Assembly: GCA_012032275.1 (NCBI GenBank)
Contig: JAAURK010000008.1
Span: 1 to 32,127 of the forward strand
Length of the DNA: 32,127 bases
Direction: 5' to 3'
Source of the DNA: Tabrizicola sp.
GTDB lineage: Bacteria > Pseudomonadota > Alphaproteobacteria > Rhodobacterales > Rhodobacteraceae
Positions 15,080 to 22,993 of this stretch are shown here, piece by piece (the first letter of the stretch is position 1; each line of letters starts with the position of its first letter). The notes beneath the pieces were generated by a model that saw only the letters and a program-made list of their open reading frames with translations, was not told the origin of the DNA and made no database searches. Position numbers and translations under genes: made by a program.

Positions 15080-15820
15080 GTGAACACGATGCCATTTGCG
15101 ACAGGAGCGGCCGCGCTTTTCCTGGCTTTCCCTGCGTTCGCGCAATCTCTCCTGTCCGATGTGGTGGGTGCATGGGACATCTCGGCCGAGGCCTGCGCCG
15201 TATCCGGCACCTCGCTGACCCGGATCGAGATCGCGCCTGACCGCATCGACACCTACGGCGGCAACGCCGTGATGCGCGAGGTCGAACAGATCGGCGCCGT
15301 CATCTTCGTGGCCGCCGACTTCCAGCAACTGGAAGGCGTCGAGGAGCTGGCGCAGCGAACGCGCACATATTTTCGCCTGTCCCAGAAAAACGGACCGGAT
15401 CGGATGAAATTCGTCTGGAAGGATGTCCAGACCGTCGACCTGGTGCGATGCGGCGCGAAGGCCGCCGGCGCGGAGGCATCTTTGCCGACCGAGCCCGAAT
15501 ATGACGGTCCGTTGCCGATTACCATGGGCCTCTGGGTGGTTGCAGGCGAGTCGTGCCAGGATCCCGCCAACGCCAGCTGGCGCGTCTATGACGGCGGGGG
15601 CTTGCGGGGCGCGTCCAGCACAGTGTGCGAGATCGATGCCACCGAGCGGGAAGGTGACAGCATCCTGTTCTCGCAGCTTTGCACGGCGAGCTATGACGAC
15701 GTGGTCCGTCCCAGCCGGGATCGGATCACGATTACCGCTCCCCTTCGGTTCACGCTTGTCGAAGGCGGTGAAGGCACAGGTCAGGACTTCAACTGGTGCG
15801 GCCCCGAACTGCAGCCGTGA
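15080..15820 (+). CDS. Secreted hypothetical protein with N-terminal signal peptide
   Basis: I do not recognise a named family. From the GTG at 15080, behind AAAGGA with about eight bases spacing, the 246-aa product begins with a Sec signal peptide (hydrophobic core ATGAAALFLAFPAFA) and continues QSLLSDVVGAWDISAEACAVSGTSLTRIEI. The mature part appears to have two similar halves, each opening with a WDIS/LWVVAGESC-type segment that looks like lipocalin-like or META-like small beta domains, and six to seven Cys that could form disulfides in the periplasm. An ATG at 15089 is a possible alternative start. It lies between the sulfotransferase and the repeat-flanked phosphodiesterase-like gene. Confidence 0.75.
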   Translation: MNTMPFATGAAALFLAFPAFAQSLLSDVVGAWDISAEACAVSGTSLTRIEIAPDRIDTYGGNAVMREVEQIGAVIFVAADFQQLEGVEELAQRTRTYFRLSQKNGPDRMKFVWKDVQTVDLVRCGAKAAGAEASLPTEPEYDGPLPITMGLWVVAGESCQDPANASWRVYDGGGLRGASSTVCEIDATEREGDSILFSQLCTASYDDVVRPSRDRITITAPLRFTLVEGGEGTGQDFNWCGPELQP

Positions 15821-15844
15821 CGCGGCGCGAAAGGCCGCCCCAAT

Positions 15845-15913
15845 CCCAGACAGGCGCGCCCATGTCATCGCTGACGGTGGCGGCAGCGCTGGTTTCTGGC
15901 GGCGGGGTGGGGC
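15845..15913 (+). repeat. Direct repeat, upstream copy, flanking the EEP-family gene
   Basis: A 57-bp core (15857-15913) matches 17018-17074 at all but one position, and is preceded in both by CCCAGACAGGCG. It lies 25 bp after the secreted-protein stop. Together with the copy at 16997-17074 it brackets the phosphodiesterase-like gene in direct orientation, about 1.16 kb apart. Confidence 0.9.
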
Positions 15914-15962
15914 AGCGTGTGCGTCGGGCGAGAAGGCTCTCACCGATGCGGCGCGATGGGGA

Positions 15963-16047
15963 GGTGCTGCCGGTCGTGGCCTGACCACCAGGCCCACCGC
16001 CTCGTCCTGAACGACACTTTTGTGCCGGGCCACTTTTCGGCGCCGTC
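15963..16047 (+). repeat. Mosaic intergenic repeat fragment (copy 4, longest)
   Basis: This stretch carries in one piece the segments found separately elsewhere: GGTGCTGCCGGTCGTGGC (as at 6859-6875), CACCGCCTCGTCCTGAACGACA (as at 9832-9853) and TGTGCCGGGCCACTTTTCGG (as at 10935-10960). It directly follows the 57-bp direct repeat, so the full element may be about 200 bp. The whole 317-bp gap 15821-16137 is made of repeat plus the short leader of the next gene. Confidence 0.6.
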
Positions 16048-16114
16048 CTCGTCGGCGCGAGGGGGGCGTTCGAGACCAACTTGCGGTTTTCAAGAAAATG
16101 TTGATTGTCAGCTT

Positions 16115-16133
16115 CAAGTCATCGAGAGACTTG
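16115..16133 (+). promoter_or_regulatory. Inverted repeat abutting the EEP-family start codon
   Basis: CAAGTC-N7-GACTTG lies five bases before the ATG at 16138 and encloses GAGAG, the only Shine-Dalgarno-like run. In RNA it would fold over the ribosome-binding site; in DNA it could be an operator. Either reading is inference. Confidence 0.4.
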
Positions 16134-16137
16134 GCTC

Positions 16138-16938
16138 ATGAAGATTATGTGCCTGAACAGTTGGGGTGGAAAGCTTTACGAAGAATTGTTGCCCTATCTT
16201 GAAGCTGCTTCGCCTGACATACTTTGCCTTCAGGAAGTCATTCACAGCCCGGCGTCGGGAAAAGACTGGCTAACTTACCGAGATGGCAGTCACATTCTTT
16301 CGCAGCGTGCAAACTTCTTCCGCGACGTCTCGCGCGCCTTGCCCAACCATTTGCCCACGTTCTGTCCTGCGGCACAGGGTGTCCTTTGGGATGAAGACCA
16401 GTCAATCCCGTCGCAGTGGGGACTTGCAACTTTCGTTCATCGTGCCTTTCCAGTTATTGGTCAGGTGCAGGGTTTCGTTCACAAGGATTATTCACCCGTC
16501 GGCTATGGCGATCATCCTCGATCTCGCAGCGCCCATGGCGTTCGCGTCTATGATTGCACAGCGGACCGAACCGTCAGCGTAACGCACATGCATGGGCTGC
16601 GCGATCTGAATGGCAAGCGGGACACTACCGAGCGCGCGGAACAGGCGCGAAAGCTGCTCGATCTGTCACGCTTGGTATCGAAACCCGCGGACGTGGTGGT
16701 AGTTTGCGGCGACTTCAACGTTGAACCAGACAGCGAAACTCTCAAGATTCTCGTGGACAGCGGGCTGAAGGATTTGGTCACCGGGCGTGGTTTCGAAAGC
16801 ACTCGGAGTTCACATTATATGAAGCCTGGCCGTTTCGCGGATTACATGCTCATCAATCGGGAAGAGGTTGTGAAATCGTTCGACGTTATCCACGATCCAG
16901 AAGTTTCGGATCACTGTCCGTTAGTTCTGGAACTATAG
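16138..16938 (+). CDS. Endonuclease/exonuclease/phosphatase (EEP) family protein
   Basis: A 266-aa metal-dependent phosphodiesterase of the EEP superfamily (exonuclease III / DNase I / sphingomyelinase-like). Catalytic landmarks are all visible: MKIMCLNSWG (Asn7), ILCLQEV (Glu33), VTHMHGLRD, VVCGDFNVEPDS, and the C-terminal VSDHCPL (Asp258, His259). There is no signal peptide, so a cytoplasmic nucleic acid or phospho-metabolite substrate is likely, not known. The gene is visibly less G+C-rich than its neighbours and is bracketed by direct repeats, which points to acquisition from elsewhere. Start chosen at the ATG at 16138, where similarity to the family begins; an upstream ATG at 16105 would add eleven residues of unlikely sequence. 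Confidence 0.88.
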   Translation: MKIMCLNSWGGKLYEELLPYLEAASPDILCLQEVIHSPASGKDWLTYRDGSHILSQRANFFRDVSRALPNHLPTFCPAAQGVLWDEDQSIPSQWGLATFVHRAFPVIGQVQGFVHKDYSPVGYGDHPRSRSAHGVRVYDCTADRTVSVTHMHGLRDLNGKRDTTERAEQARKLLDLSRLVSKPADVVVVCGDFNVEPDSETLKILVDSGLKDLVTGRGFESTRSSHYMKPGRFADYMLINREEVVKSFDVIHDPEVSDHCPLVLEL

Positions 16939-16996
16939 TCACGGTTCTCAAAGCAACCGTTCATCTTTCATGCCCAAACATCCCCACCGTCCCGAG

Positions 16997-17074
16997 CCCA
17001 GACAGGCGCAGAAGCCTCGCCCATGTCATCGCTGACGGCGGCGGCAGCGCTGGTTTCTGGCGGCGGGGTGGGGC
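16997..17074 (+). repeat. Direct repeat, downstream copy, flanking the EEP-family gene
   Basis: Second copy of the repeat at 15845-15913. The 57-bp core at 17018-17074 differs at one position; CCCAGACAGGCG (16997-17008) precedes it here with nine extra bases between. It begins 59 bp after the EEP-family stop. The end of the copy runs towards the convergent DUF1269 gene. Confidence 0.9.
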
Positions 17075-17111
17075 GGAAGAGGGGGCATTCGCCGCGCTCC
17101 GGAGGTGGCGA

Positions 17112-17657
17112 TTACGTCTTGCCTTCCTTGCCGCCGCCGAGCTGGTTTGCGGGCACACCGAGGGGTGGCACATGTTCCAGCATCGCCTTCAGCTTGGCCT
17201 CGGCATCGCGTGACAGTGAGGTGTGCAGCACCCGGCCTTTGGTGCGGAAAGGTTCCAGCCGCTCCAGCACCTTGTCGGGCGTCATCTTGCGCACCAGAAC
17301 ACCGACCGCCGCACCGCCCTTGTCGAGGCTCTGGCCGATATTGCGCAGGAAGTCGTCGTCGATGCCGATATCGCTGAACCTGCCCGCCAGCGCCCCGGCC
17401 CCGGCACCGACCGCCGCGCCCACGATCGGGTTCAGGAACAGCAGCCCGATCAGCGCGCCCCAGAGCCCGCCCCCGATCGCGCCCCCGGTCGTCAGATTGA
17501 CCGCCTGGTGCAGATGCACCTTGCCGTCTTCCTCGCGGGTGACAACGACCACATCCTCCATCTCGATCAGATATTCCTTCTGAAGCGCGACAAGCGCCTT
17601 GCCAGCCTCAAAAGCCGTCGCTTCATCGGGAAAGGCAACGATGATCAGGTCAGACAT
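17112..17657 (-). CDS. DUF1269 domain membrane-associated protein
   Basis: A 181-aa protein with the typical DUF1269 plan: an N-terminal alpha/beta segment (MSDLIIVAFPDEATAFEAGKAL, then KEYLIEMEDVVVVTREEDGKVHLHQ), a glycine-rich hydrophobic stretch that may insert in the membrane (GGAIGGGLWGALIGLLFLNPIVGAAVGAGAGALAGRF, about residues 57-92), and a C-terminal region (IGIDDDFLRNIGQSLDKGGAAVGVLV) with the family's second alpha/beta part. Length is normal. The family has no established function; members are often stress-associated, which is not shown here. It is a single-gene unit on the minus strand, downstream of gltB but separated from it by a possible terminator. Confidence 0.9.
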   Translation of the reverse strand: MSDLIIVAFPDEATAFEAGKALVALQKEYLIEMEDVVVVTREEDGKVHLHQAVNLTTGGAIGGGLWGALIGLLFLNPIVGAAVGAGAGALAGRFSDIGIDDDFLRNIGQSLDKGGAAVGVLVRKMTPDKVLERLEPFRTKGRVLHTSLSRDAEAKLKAMLEHVPPLGVPANQLGGGKEGKT

Positions 17658-17723
17658 GCATCAACCTCCGAAGTGGGAATGGATGCCGCAAACCCTGCGG
17701 CGCCCGATCTTTAGCACATTCAA

Positions 17724-17747
17724 AGCGGTTTGGAGAACCGTTTTCCT
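17724..17747 (-). terminator. Possible terminator after gltB
   Basis: CGGTT (17726-17730) and AACCG (17736-17740) form a short stem with a five-base loop immediately beyond the gltB stop. In the gltB transcript it is followed by CTTTG, a poor U-run; on the other strand TTTTCC follows. A weak intrinsic terminator is possible. Confidence 0.4.
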
Positions 17748-20700
17748 ATTCCGCCGGCATTGCTTTCTGCGCGTCGCTCAGTGGATGCGGCAGGTGGTGC
17801 AGCATCTCTTTCGGGCAGATCTGCAGGAAATTCCGCCGTTCTGTCGGCCAGTCGGACAGAAGCCGCGTCGCCAGCCCCGATCCCGTCTCGGCCGCATGGC
17901 GCCGGATCAGGCCTGTCAGCTGCGCCTCCCAATGCGGGTGGCCCATCGCCGCCGTGACGATGCTGTCGAGGTTCATGAAATCCTGGGCGACACCCTTCGG
18001 ATCGTAGACATAGGCCATCCCGCCCGTCATGCCCGCGCCGAAGTTCGCACCGATCCGGCCAAGGATCACCGCGACGCCTCCGGTCATGTATTCGCAGCCG
18101 TTCGACCCGCAGCCTTCCACGACCACCGAGGCACCGGAGTTGCGCACCGCGAACCGCTCTCCCGCCCGGCCCGCCGCAAAGAGAAAACCGTCGGTTGCCC
18201 CGTAAAGAACGGTGTTGCCGATGATCGTGTTCTCTTCCGGCACCAGCGGCGAGGCCATGACCGGCCGCACCACGATCAACCCGCCCGACAACCCCTTGCC
18301 GACGTAGTCATTGGCATCGCCCTGCACCTCAAGCTTGATCCCGCGCACGGCGAAGGCTCCCAGCGACTGGCCGCAGGATCCGTTCAGCTTGACCGTCAGA
18401 TGATCGGGCTGCAGGCTGTTGCGCATCCCGAACTTCTTCACGATATGGCTTGAGGCGCGCGTACCGATGGTCCGATGCGTGTTCCTCACCGCGTAGGAAA
18501 GCTGCATCTTCTCGCCATCCTCGAAGAAGCGGGCGCCGTCGCGGATGATCTCGGCATCCAGCGTGTCGGGCACCGCATTGCGCGGCTTCGACCGGTCGTA
18601 AGTGATCTTCTGGGCACCGTCGACCGTGATCAGCAGCGGGTTGAGGTCGAGGTCATCCAGATGCGCGGCGCCGCGGCTGACCTGGGTCAGAAGGTCGGCC
18701 CGCCCGATGATCTCATCCATCGACCGCGCGCCGATCTGGGCAAGGATCTCCCGCACTTCCTGCGCGTAGAAGGTGATGAGGTTGACCACCTTTTCCGCCG
18801 ATCCGGTGAATTTCGCCCGCAGCCGTTCGTCCTGCGTGCAGACGCCCACCGGGCAGGTGTTCGACTGGCACTGGCGCACCATGATGCAGCCCATCGCAAT
18901 GAGGGCCGCAGTGCCGATGCCGTATTCCTCGGCCCCGAGCATTGCCGCCATCACGATATCCCGCCCGGTGCGCAGGCCACCGTCGGTGCGCAGGGTGACC
19001 CGTTCGCGCAGGTTGTTCATGCTCAGCACCTGATGCGCCTCGGTCAGGCCCATCTCCCACGGCAGGCCCGCATATTTGATGCTGGTGGCAGGGCTGGCCC
19101 CGGTGCCGCCGTTGTGGCCCGAGATCAGGATCACATCGGCCTTGGCCTTGGCCACGCCCGCCGCGATCGTCCCCACGCCCGACGATGACACCAGCTTGAC
19201 CGTCACCTTGGCGCGCGGGTTGATCTGCTTCAGGTCATAGATCAGCTGCGCGAGATCCTCGATGGAATAGATGTCATGGTGCGGCGGCGGCGAGATCAGC
19301 GTCACCCCCGGTGTCGAATGGCGCAGCCGGGCGATCAGTGCCGTCACCTTCATCCCCGGCAGCTGCCCTCCCTCGCCGGGCTTTGCCCCCTGCGCCACCT
19401 TGATCTCCAGCTCGTCGCAGGCGTTCAGGTATTCCGCCGTCACCCCGAACCGCCCCGAGGCGACCTGCTTGATCTTGGCCGAGGGATTGTCCCCGTTCGG
19501 CTCTGGCGCGAAATGCGCCGGGTCTTCGCCGCCCTCGCCGCTGTCGGATTTCGCCCCGATCCGGTTCATCGCCACGTTCAGCGTCTTGTGCGCTTCCGGA
19601 GACAGCGCGCCAAGCGACATCCCCGGCGTGACAAAGCGCTTGCGGATCGAGGTGATGCTTTCCACCTCCTCGATCGGGACGGGTTTGCCCAGGGTCTTGA
19701 TATCCAGAAGATCGCGGATATGGATCGGCGGGTTCGCCCGCATCGCCGCGCTGTACTGCTTCCACAGATCATAGCTGGCCCGGTCGCAGGCCGATTGCAG
19801 CATGTGCATCGTCTGGGCTTCCCAGGCGTGCTTTTCTCCGGACCGGCGGGCCTTGTAGAAGCCGCCGATGGGCAGCACATCGCTGCCGCCAAGCCAGCCT
19901 CTGGCGTGAACCTCTTCCAGCTTCTGCTCGATCCCGGTGAGGCCGATGCCGCTGATCCGGCTGTGCATGCCGGGGAAATATTCCGCCACCATCGCCCGGC
20001 TGAGGCCCACCGCCTCGAAGTTCAGCCCGCCGCGATAGGAAGAGATGACCGAGATGCCCATCTTCGACATGATCTTCAGCAGCCCCGCGTCGATGGCGTC
20101 GCGGTAGCGGCGCATCGCATCGGTCAGATTGCCCTCCAGAAGCCCCCGGCCAATCCGGTCGGCCAGCGAATCCTGCGCCAGATAGGCGTTGACCGTTGTC
20201 GCCCCGCAGCCGATCAGCACGGCGAAGTAATGCGGATCGATGCATTCCGCCGACCGCACGTTGACCGAACAGAACGTCCGAAGCCCCTTGCCCGTGAGCC
20301 AGCTGTGCACCGCGCTCGTGGCCAGGATCATCGGCATGGGCACCTTGTCCGGTCCCTGATGCTCGTCCGTCAGCACCAGATGCCCGGCACCGGAGCGCAC
20401 CGCATCCTCGGCTTCGGCCCGGATACGTTCCAGCCCCTGACGCAGATCGTCGAGGCCGGGCGAAACGGGGAAGCTGCAGTCGATGAACGCCACCTGATCG
20501 CCGAACTGGCGCACCATCGCGTCGAACTCCGCATTCGCGATGAACGGGCTTTCCAGCACCAGGATCTCGGTCTGGGCAGAGCTTTCGTCCAGCACGTTCT
20601 TCAGGTTCCCGAACCGGGTCTTGAGGCTCATCACCCGGGCCTCGCGCAGCGAGTCGATGGGCGGGTTGGTCACCTGGCTGAAATTCTGCCGGAAGAAGTG

Positions 20701-22290
20701 GCTGAGCGGCCGGTAGACGCTCGACAACACCGCGGCGGGCGTGTCATCGCCCATCGAGGCGACCATCTCCTTGCCATCCTCGGCCATCGGGGCCAGCACC
20801 TGCTCCAGCTCTTCCAGCGTGTAGCCCGCGGCAATCTGGCGGCGGCGCAGATCGGCACCTTCGAACAGCGCCCGCTCCGGCACCTCTTTCAACAGGCTGT
20901 TGAGATCGATGACCTTCTCGATCCAGTCCGAATAGGGCTGGCTTTTGGCAAGCCGGTCCTTCATCGCGACGTCGTGGTAAAGTCGGCCCTCGGCCATGTC
21001 CACGGCGATCATCTGCCCCGGGCCAAGTGCGCCCTTCTCGCGCACCGTGGCCTCGTCCACCGGCACCATCCCCGCCTCGGATCCCGCGATCAGCAGCCCG
21101 TCTCCGGTCACGACATAGCGCATCGGACGCAGCCCGTTGCGGTCCAGCCCGCCGCAGACCCAGCGGCCATCGGTCATCGCCAGCGCGGCAGGCCCGTCCC
21201 AGGGCTCCATCACCGCGTTGCAATAGGCATACATGTCGGCCCAGGCCTTCGGCATGTCGGTCGTCGATTTCGACCAGGCTTCCGGCACGAGCATGGTCTT
21301 GGCCATCGGTGCCGACCGGCCAGACCGCACCAGCACCTCGAACACCGCATCCAGTGCCCCGCTGTCCGACGTGCCGGACGGCACGATCGGCTTGATGTCC
21401 TCGGCCGCGTCGCCGAAGTTGTTCGAGGCCATGCGGATCTCATGGCTTCGCATCCAGTTCATGTTGCCCTTCAGCGTGTTGATCTCGCCGTTATGGGCCA
21501 GCATGCGGAACGGCTGCGCCAGCCACCATTGCGGGAAGGTGTTGGTCGAATAGCGCTGGTGGTAGATCGCGAAGGCGCTCTCGAACCGTTCGTCCATCAG
21601 GTCGGGGTAGAAGGTCGCCACCTGCTCGGCAAGCATCATGCCCTTGTAGATGATGCTGCGGCACGACAGGCTGCACAGATAGACGCCCTGGATCTGCGCG
21701 GCCAGCGCCGCCTTCTCGATCCGGCGGCGGATGATGTAGAGCTCCCGCTCGAAGGCTTCGGCGTCGATCTCCTTGTCGCAGCGGATCAGGATCTGCTCGA
21801 TCTCGGGCCGGGTCGCATTGGCCTTGTCGCCCAGCACTTCGGTGTTCACCGGCACATGCCGCCAGCCATAGATGTAATGGCCCATCCGCAGCACTTCGGT
21901 TTCCACGATGGTCCGGCACCGCTCCTGCGCGCCGAAATCGGTGCGCGGCAGAAAGACCTGCCCCACCGCGATCAGCTTTTTCGCATCCGGTTCGTGCCCC
22001 GTGCGGCGCACCTGATCGTAAAAGAAGGTGACCGGGATCTGCACATGGATCCCCGCGCCATCGCCGGTCTTGCCGTCGGCATCCACCGCCCCCCGGTGCC
22101 ACACGGCCTTCAGCGCGCTGATCCCGTTCTCCACCACCCGCCGCGACGCCTTGCCGTTGATCGCGACGACCAGCCCCACGCCGCAGGAGGAATGTTCGTC
22201 CTCGGCCCGGTAAAGCCCGTTCGCATCCAGCCAGGCGCGCTTGTCTTCCTCAACACGGGCCCAGTTCTGGTCATGGATCGCGGTGGTCAT
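17746..22290 (-). CDS. gltB: Glutamate synthase (NADPH) large subunit
   Basis: Alpha subunit of glutamate synthase, which transfers the amide of glutamine to 2-oxoglutarate to give two glutamates, with GltD supplying electrons from NADPH. The start at 22290 (MTTAIHDQNWARVEEDKRAW) has AAGGA upstream; 1514 aa is normal. The class II glutaminase domain begins with the catalytic Cys36 (SSC-GVG), so a 35-residue propeptide is removed. Further on are the central domain, the FMN-binding synthase barrel (GQLPGMKVTALIARLR, SPPPHHDIYSIEDLAQLIYDLK, ISGHNGGTGASP) and the 3Fe-4S motif C-x5-C-x4-C (CIMVRQCQSNTC, about residue 1134), then the right-handed beta-helix GXGXG domain. First gene of a locus that ends or continues with gltD after three other genes; note that gltD lies upstream on this strand. 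Confidence 0.97.
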   Translation of the reverse strand: MTTAIHDQNWARVEEDKRAWLDANGLYRAEDEHSSCGVGLVVAINGKASRRVVENGISALKAVWHRGAVDADGKTGDGAGIHVQIPVTFFYDQVRRTGHEPDAKKLIAVGQVFLPRTDFGAQERCRTIVETEVLRMGHYIYGWRHVPVNTEVLGDKANATRPEIEQILIRCDKEIDAEAFERELYIIRRRIEKAALAAQIQGVYLCSLSCRSIIYKGMMLAEQVATFYPDLMDERFESAFAIYHQRYSTNTFPQWWLAQPFRMLAHNGEINTLKGNMNWMRSHEIRMASNNFGDAAEDIKPIVPSGTSDSGALDAVFEVLVRSGRSAPMAKTMLVPEAWSKSTTDMPKAWADMYAYCNAVMEPWDGPAALAMTDGRWVCGGLDRNGLRPMRYVVTGDGLLIAGSEAGMVPVDEATVREKGALGPGQMIAVDMAEGRLYHDVAMKDRLAKSQPYSDWIEKVIDLNSLLKEVPERALFEGADLRRRQIAAGYTLEELEQVLAPMAEDGKEMVASMGDDTPAAVLSSVYRPLSHFFRQNFSQVTNPPIDSLREARVMSLKTRFGNLKNVLDESSAQTEILVLESPFIANAEFDAMVRQFGDQVAFIDCSFPVSPGLDDLRQGLERIRAEAEDAVRSGAGHLVLTDEHQGPDKVPMPMILATSAVHSWLTGKGLRTFCSVNVRSAECIDPHYFAVLIGCGATTVNAYLAQDSLADRIGRGLLEGNLTDAMRRYRDAIDAGLLKIMSKMGISVISSYRGGLNFEAVGLSRAMVAEYFPGMHSRISGIGLTGIEQKLEEVHARGWLGGSDVLPIGGFYKARRSGEKHAWEAQTMHMLQSACDRASYDLWKQYSAAMRANPPIHIRDLLDIKTLGKPVPIEEVESITSIRKRFVTPGMSLGALSPEAHKTLNVAMNRIGAKSDSGEGGEDPAHFAPEPNGDNPSAKIKQVASGRFGVTAEYLNACDELEIKVAQGAKPGEGGQLPGMKVTALIARLRHSTPGVTLISPPPHHDIYSIEDLAQLIYDLKQINPRAKVTVKLVSSSGVGTIAAGVAKAKADVILISGHNGGTGASPATSIKYAGLPWEMGLTEAHQVLSMNNLRERVTLRTDGGLRTGRDIVMAAMLGAEEYGIGTAALIAMGCIMVRQCQSNTCPVGVCTQDERLRAKFTGSAEKVVNLITFYAQEVREILAQIGARSMDEIIGRADLLTQVSRGAAHLDDLDLNPLLITVDGAQKITYDRSKPRNAVPDTLDAEIIRDGARFFEDGEKMQLSYAVRNTHRTIGTRASSHIVKKFGMRNSLQPDHLTVKLNGSCGQSLGAFAVRGIKLEVQGDANDYVGKGLSGGLIVVRPVMASPLVPEENTIIGNTVLYGATDGFLFAAGRAGERFAVRNSGASVVVEGCGSNGCEYMTGGVAVILGRIGANFGAGMTGGMAYVYDPKGVAQDFMNLDSIVTAAMGHPHWEAQLTGLIRRHAAETGSGLATRLLSDWPTERRNFLQICPKEMLHHLPHPLSDAQKAMPAE

Positions 22291-22351
22291 GGCGGATTTC
22301 CTTCTCTTCGGCCTCCGGCGGAGCGCCCCGTCAGTCACAAAAGATCGTCAG

Positions 22352-22993
22352 TCAGATTGCTTCGGCCGTGGGCAGTCTGCCCGCGGTCAGGGTTTCAAGC
22401 TGGGTGGCCGTGATCAGCCGCATCGCGTGAACAAGCGCGCCGAGCGATGTCAGATAGATGACGGCAAAGGTCAGGTAGCTGCCGAAGATTGCGGTCATGT
22501 CAGTGGCTGTGGGCAGCGCCGCGGCAAGCAGCGCCCCGGTCACGATCGCCAGCACCTGAAAGATCCACCACGAGGTCACCGACGGCGCGGGCGGGTCGTT
22601 CAGGCCCATCTCCGGCTCCACACTGCTGTTCCAGATCTGGTTCATCGCGCGATAGGGTTGCCACAGGTTGAACGGTGGCACGATCCACCAGAGCGCCACC
22701 GCAAAAGGCCCCATGCGGCGCTTTTCCGGCCGAAGCCGCCGGGCATTTGCTGCCGCGCAGACCATCCACAGGATCAGGAACACGACCTGCGCCGCGAACA
22801 GCGCCGCAACCAGGCTCAGCGCCAGCCGCACCCTCTCGTCGCTTGGCGCGAGATAGTCGTTCAACACCGGCAGATCGTGATCAAGGCCGAAGATCATCGC
22901 CCCGGTCAGCAGGATCGTCACCATCGTGCCAAGGCAGACCAGCAGCAACAGAACCCCGGAGAGCCGCACCATCGTTGCGCCGCGCTCAGCCAT
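22352..22993 (-). CDS. DUF4328 multi-pass membrane protein
   Basis: A 213-aa inner-membrane protein with about five hydrophobic segments. The diagnostic DUF4328 core is WWIVPPFNLWQPYRAMNQIWNSS, in the loop after the third helix. I choose the ATG at 22993 (MAERGATMVRL); the ATG two codons earlier (22999) has a slightly better distance to GAGGGAG, and the choice is open. The start lies inside the end of the upstream secreted-protein gene (8-bp overlap), so translation is coupled. 61 bp separate its stop from the gltB start. Function unknown; it belongs to the three-gene set lying between gltD and gltB. Confidence 0.85.
   Translation of the reverse strand: MAERGATMVRLSGVLLLLVCLGTMVTILLTGAMIFGLDHDLPVLNDYLAPSDERVRLALSLVAALFAAQVVFLILWMVCAAANARRLRPEKRRMGPFAVALWWIVPPFNLWQPYRAMNQIWNSSVEPEMGLNDPPAPSVTSWWIFQVLAIVTGALLAAALPTATDMTAIFGSYLTFAVIYLTSLGALVHAMRLITATQLETLTAGRLPTAEAI

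Noticed and set aside
14978-16117. 379-codon minus-strand frame opposite the secreted protein gene
   Set aside because: No domain, no ribosome-binding site, passes through the repeat; the plus-strand frame has a signal peptide and a good start.
15845-17074. Insertion sequence or composite transposon around the EEP gene
   Set aside because: Direct repeats are present but there is no transposase, no terminal inverted repeats and no target duplication that I can see.
19276-22413. A 1045-codon open frame on the plus strand opposite gltB
   Set aside because: It is the antisense shadow of a GC-rich gene with strong third-position bias. The product is full of His, Arg and Gln with no domain, while the minus strand encodes a complete GltB.
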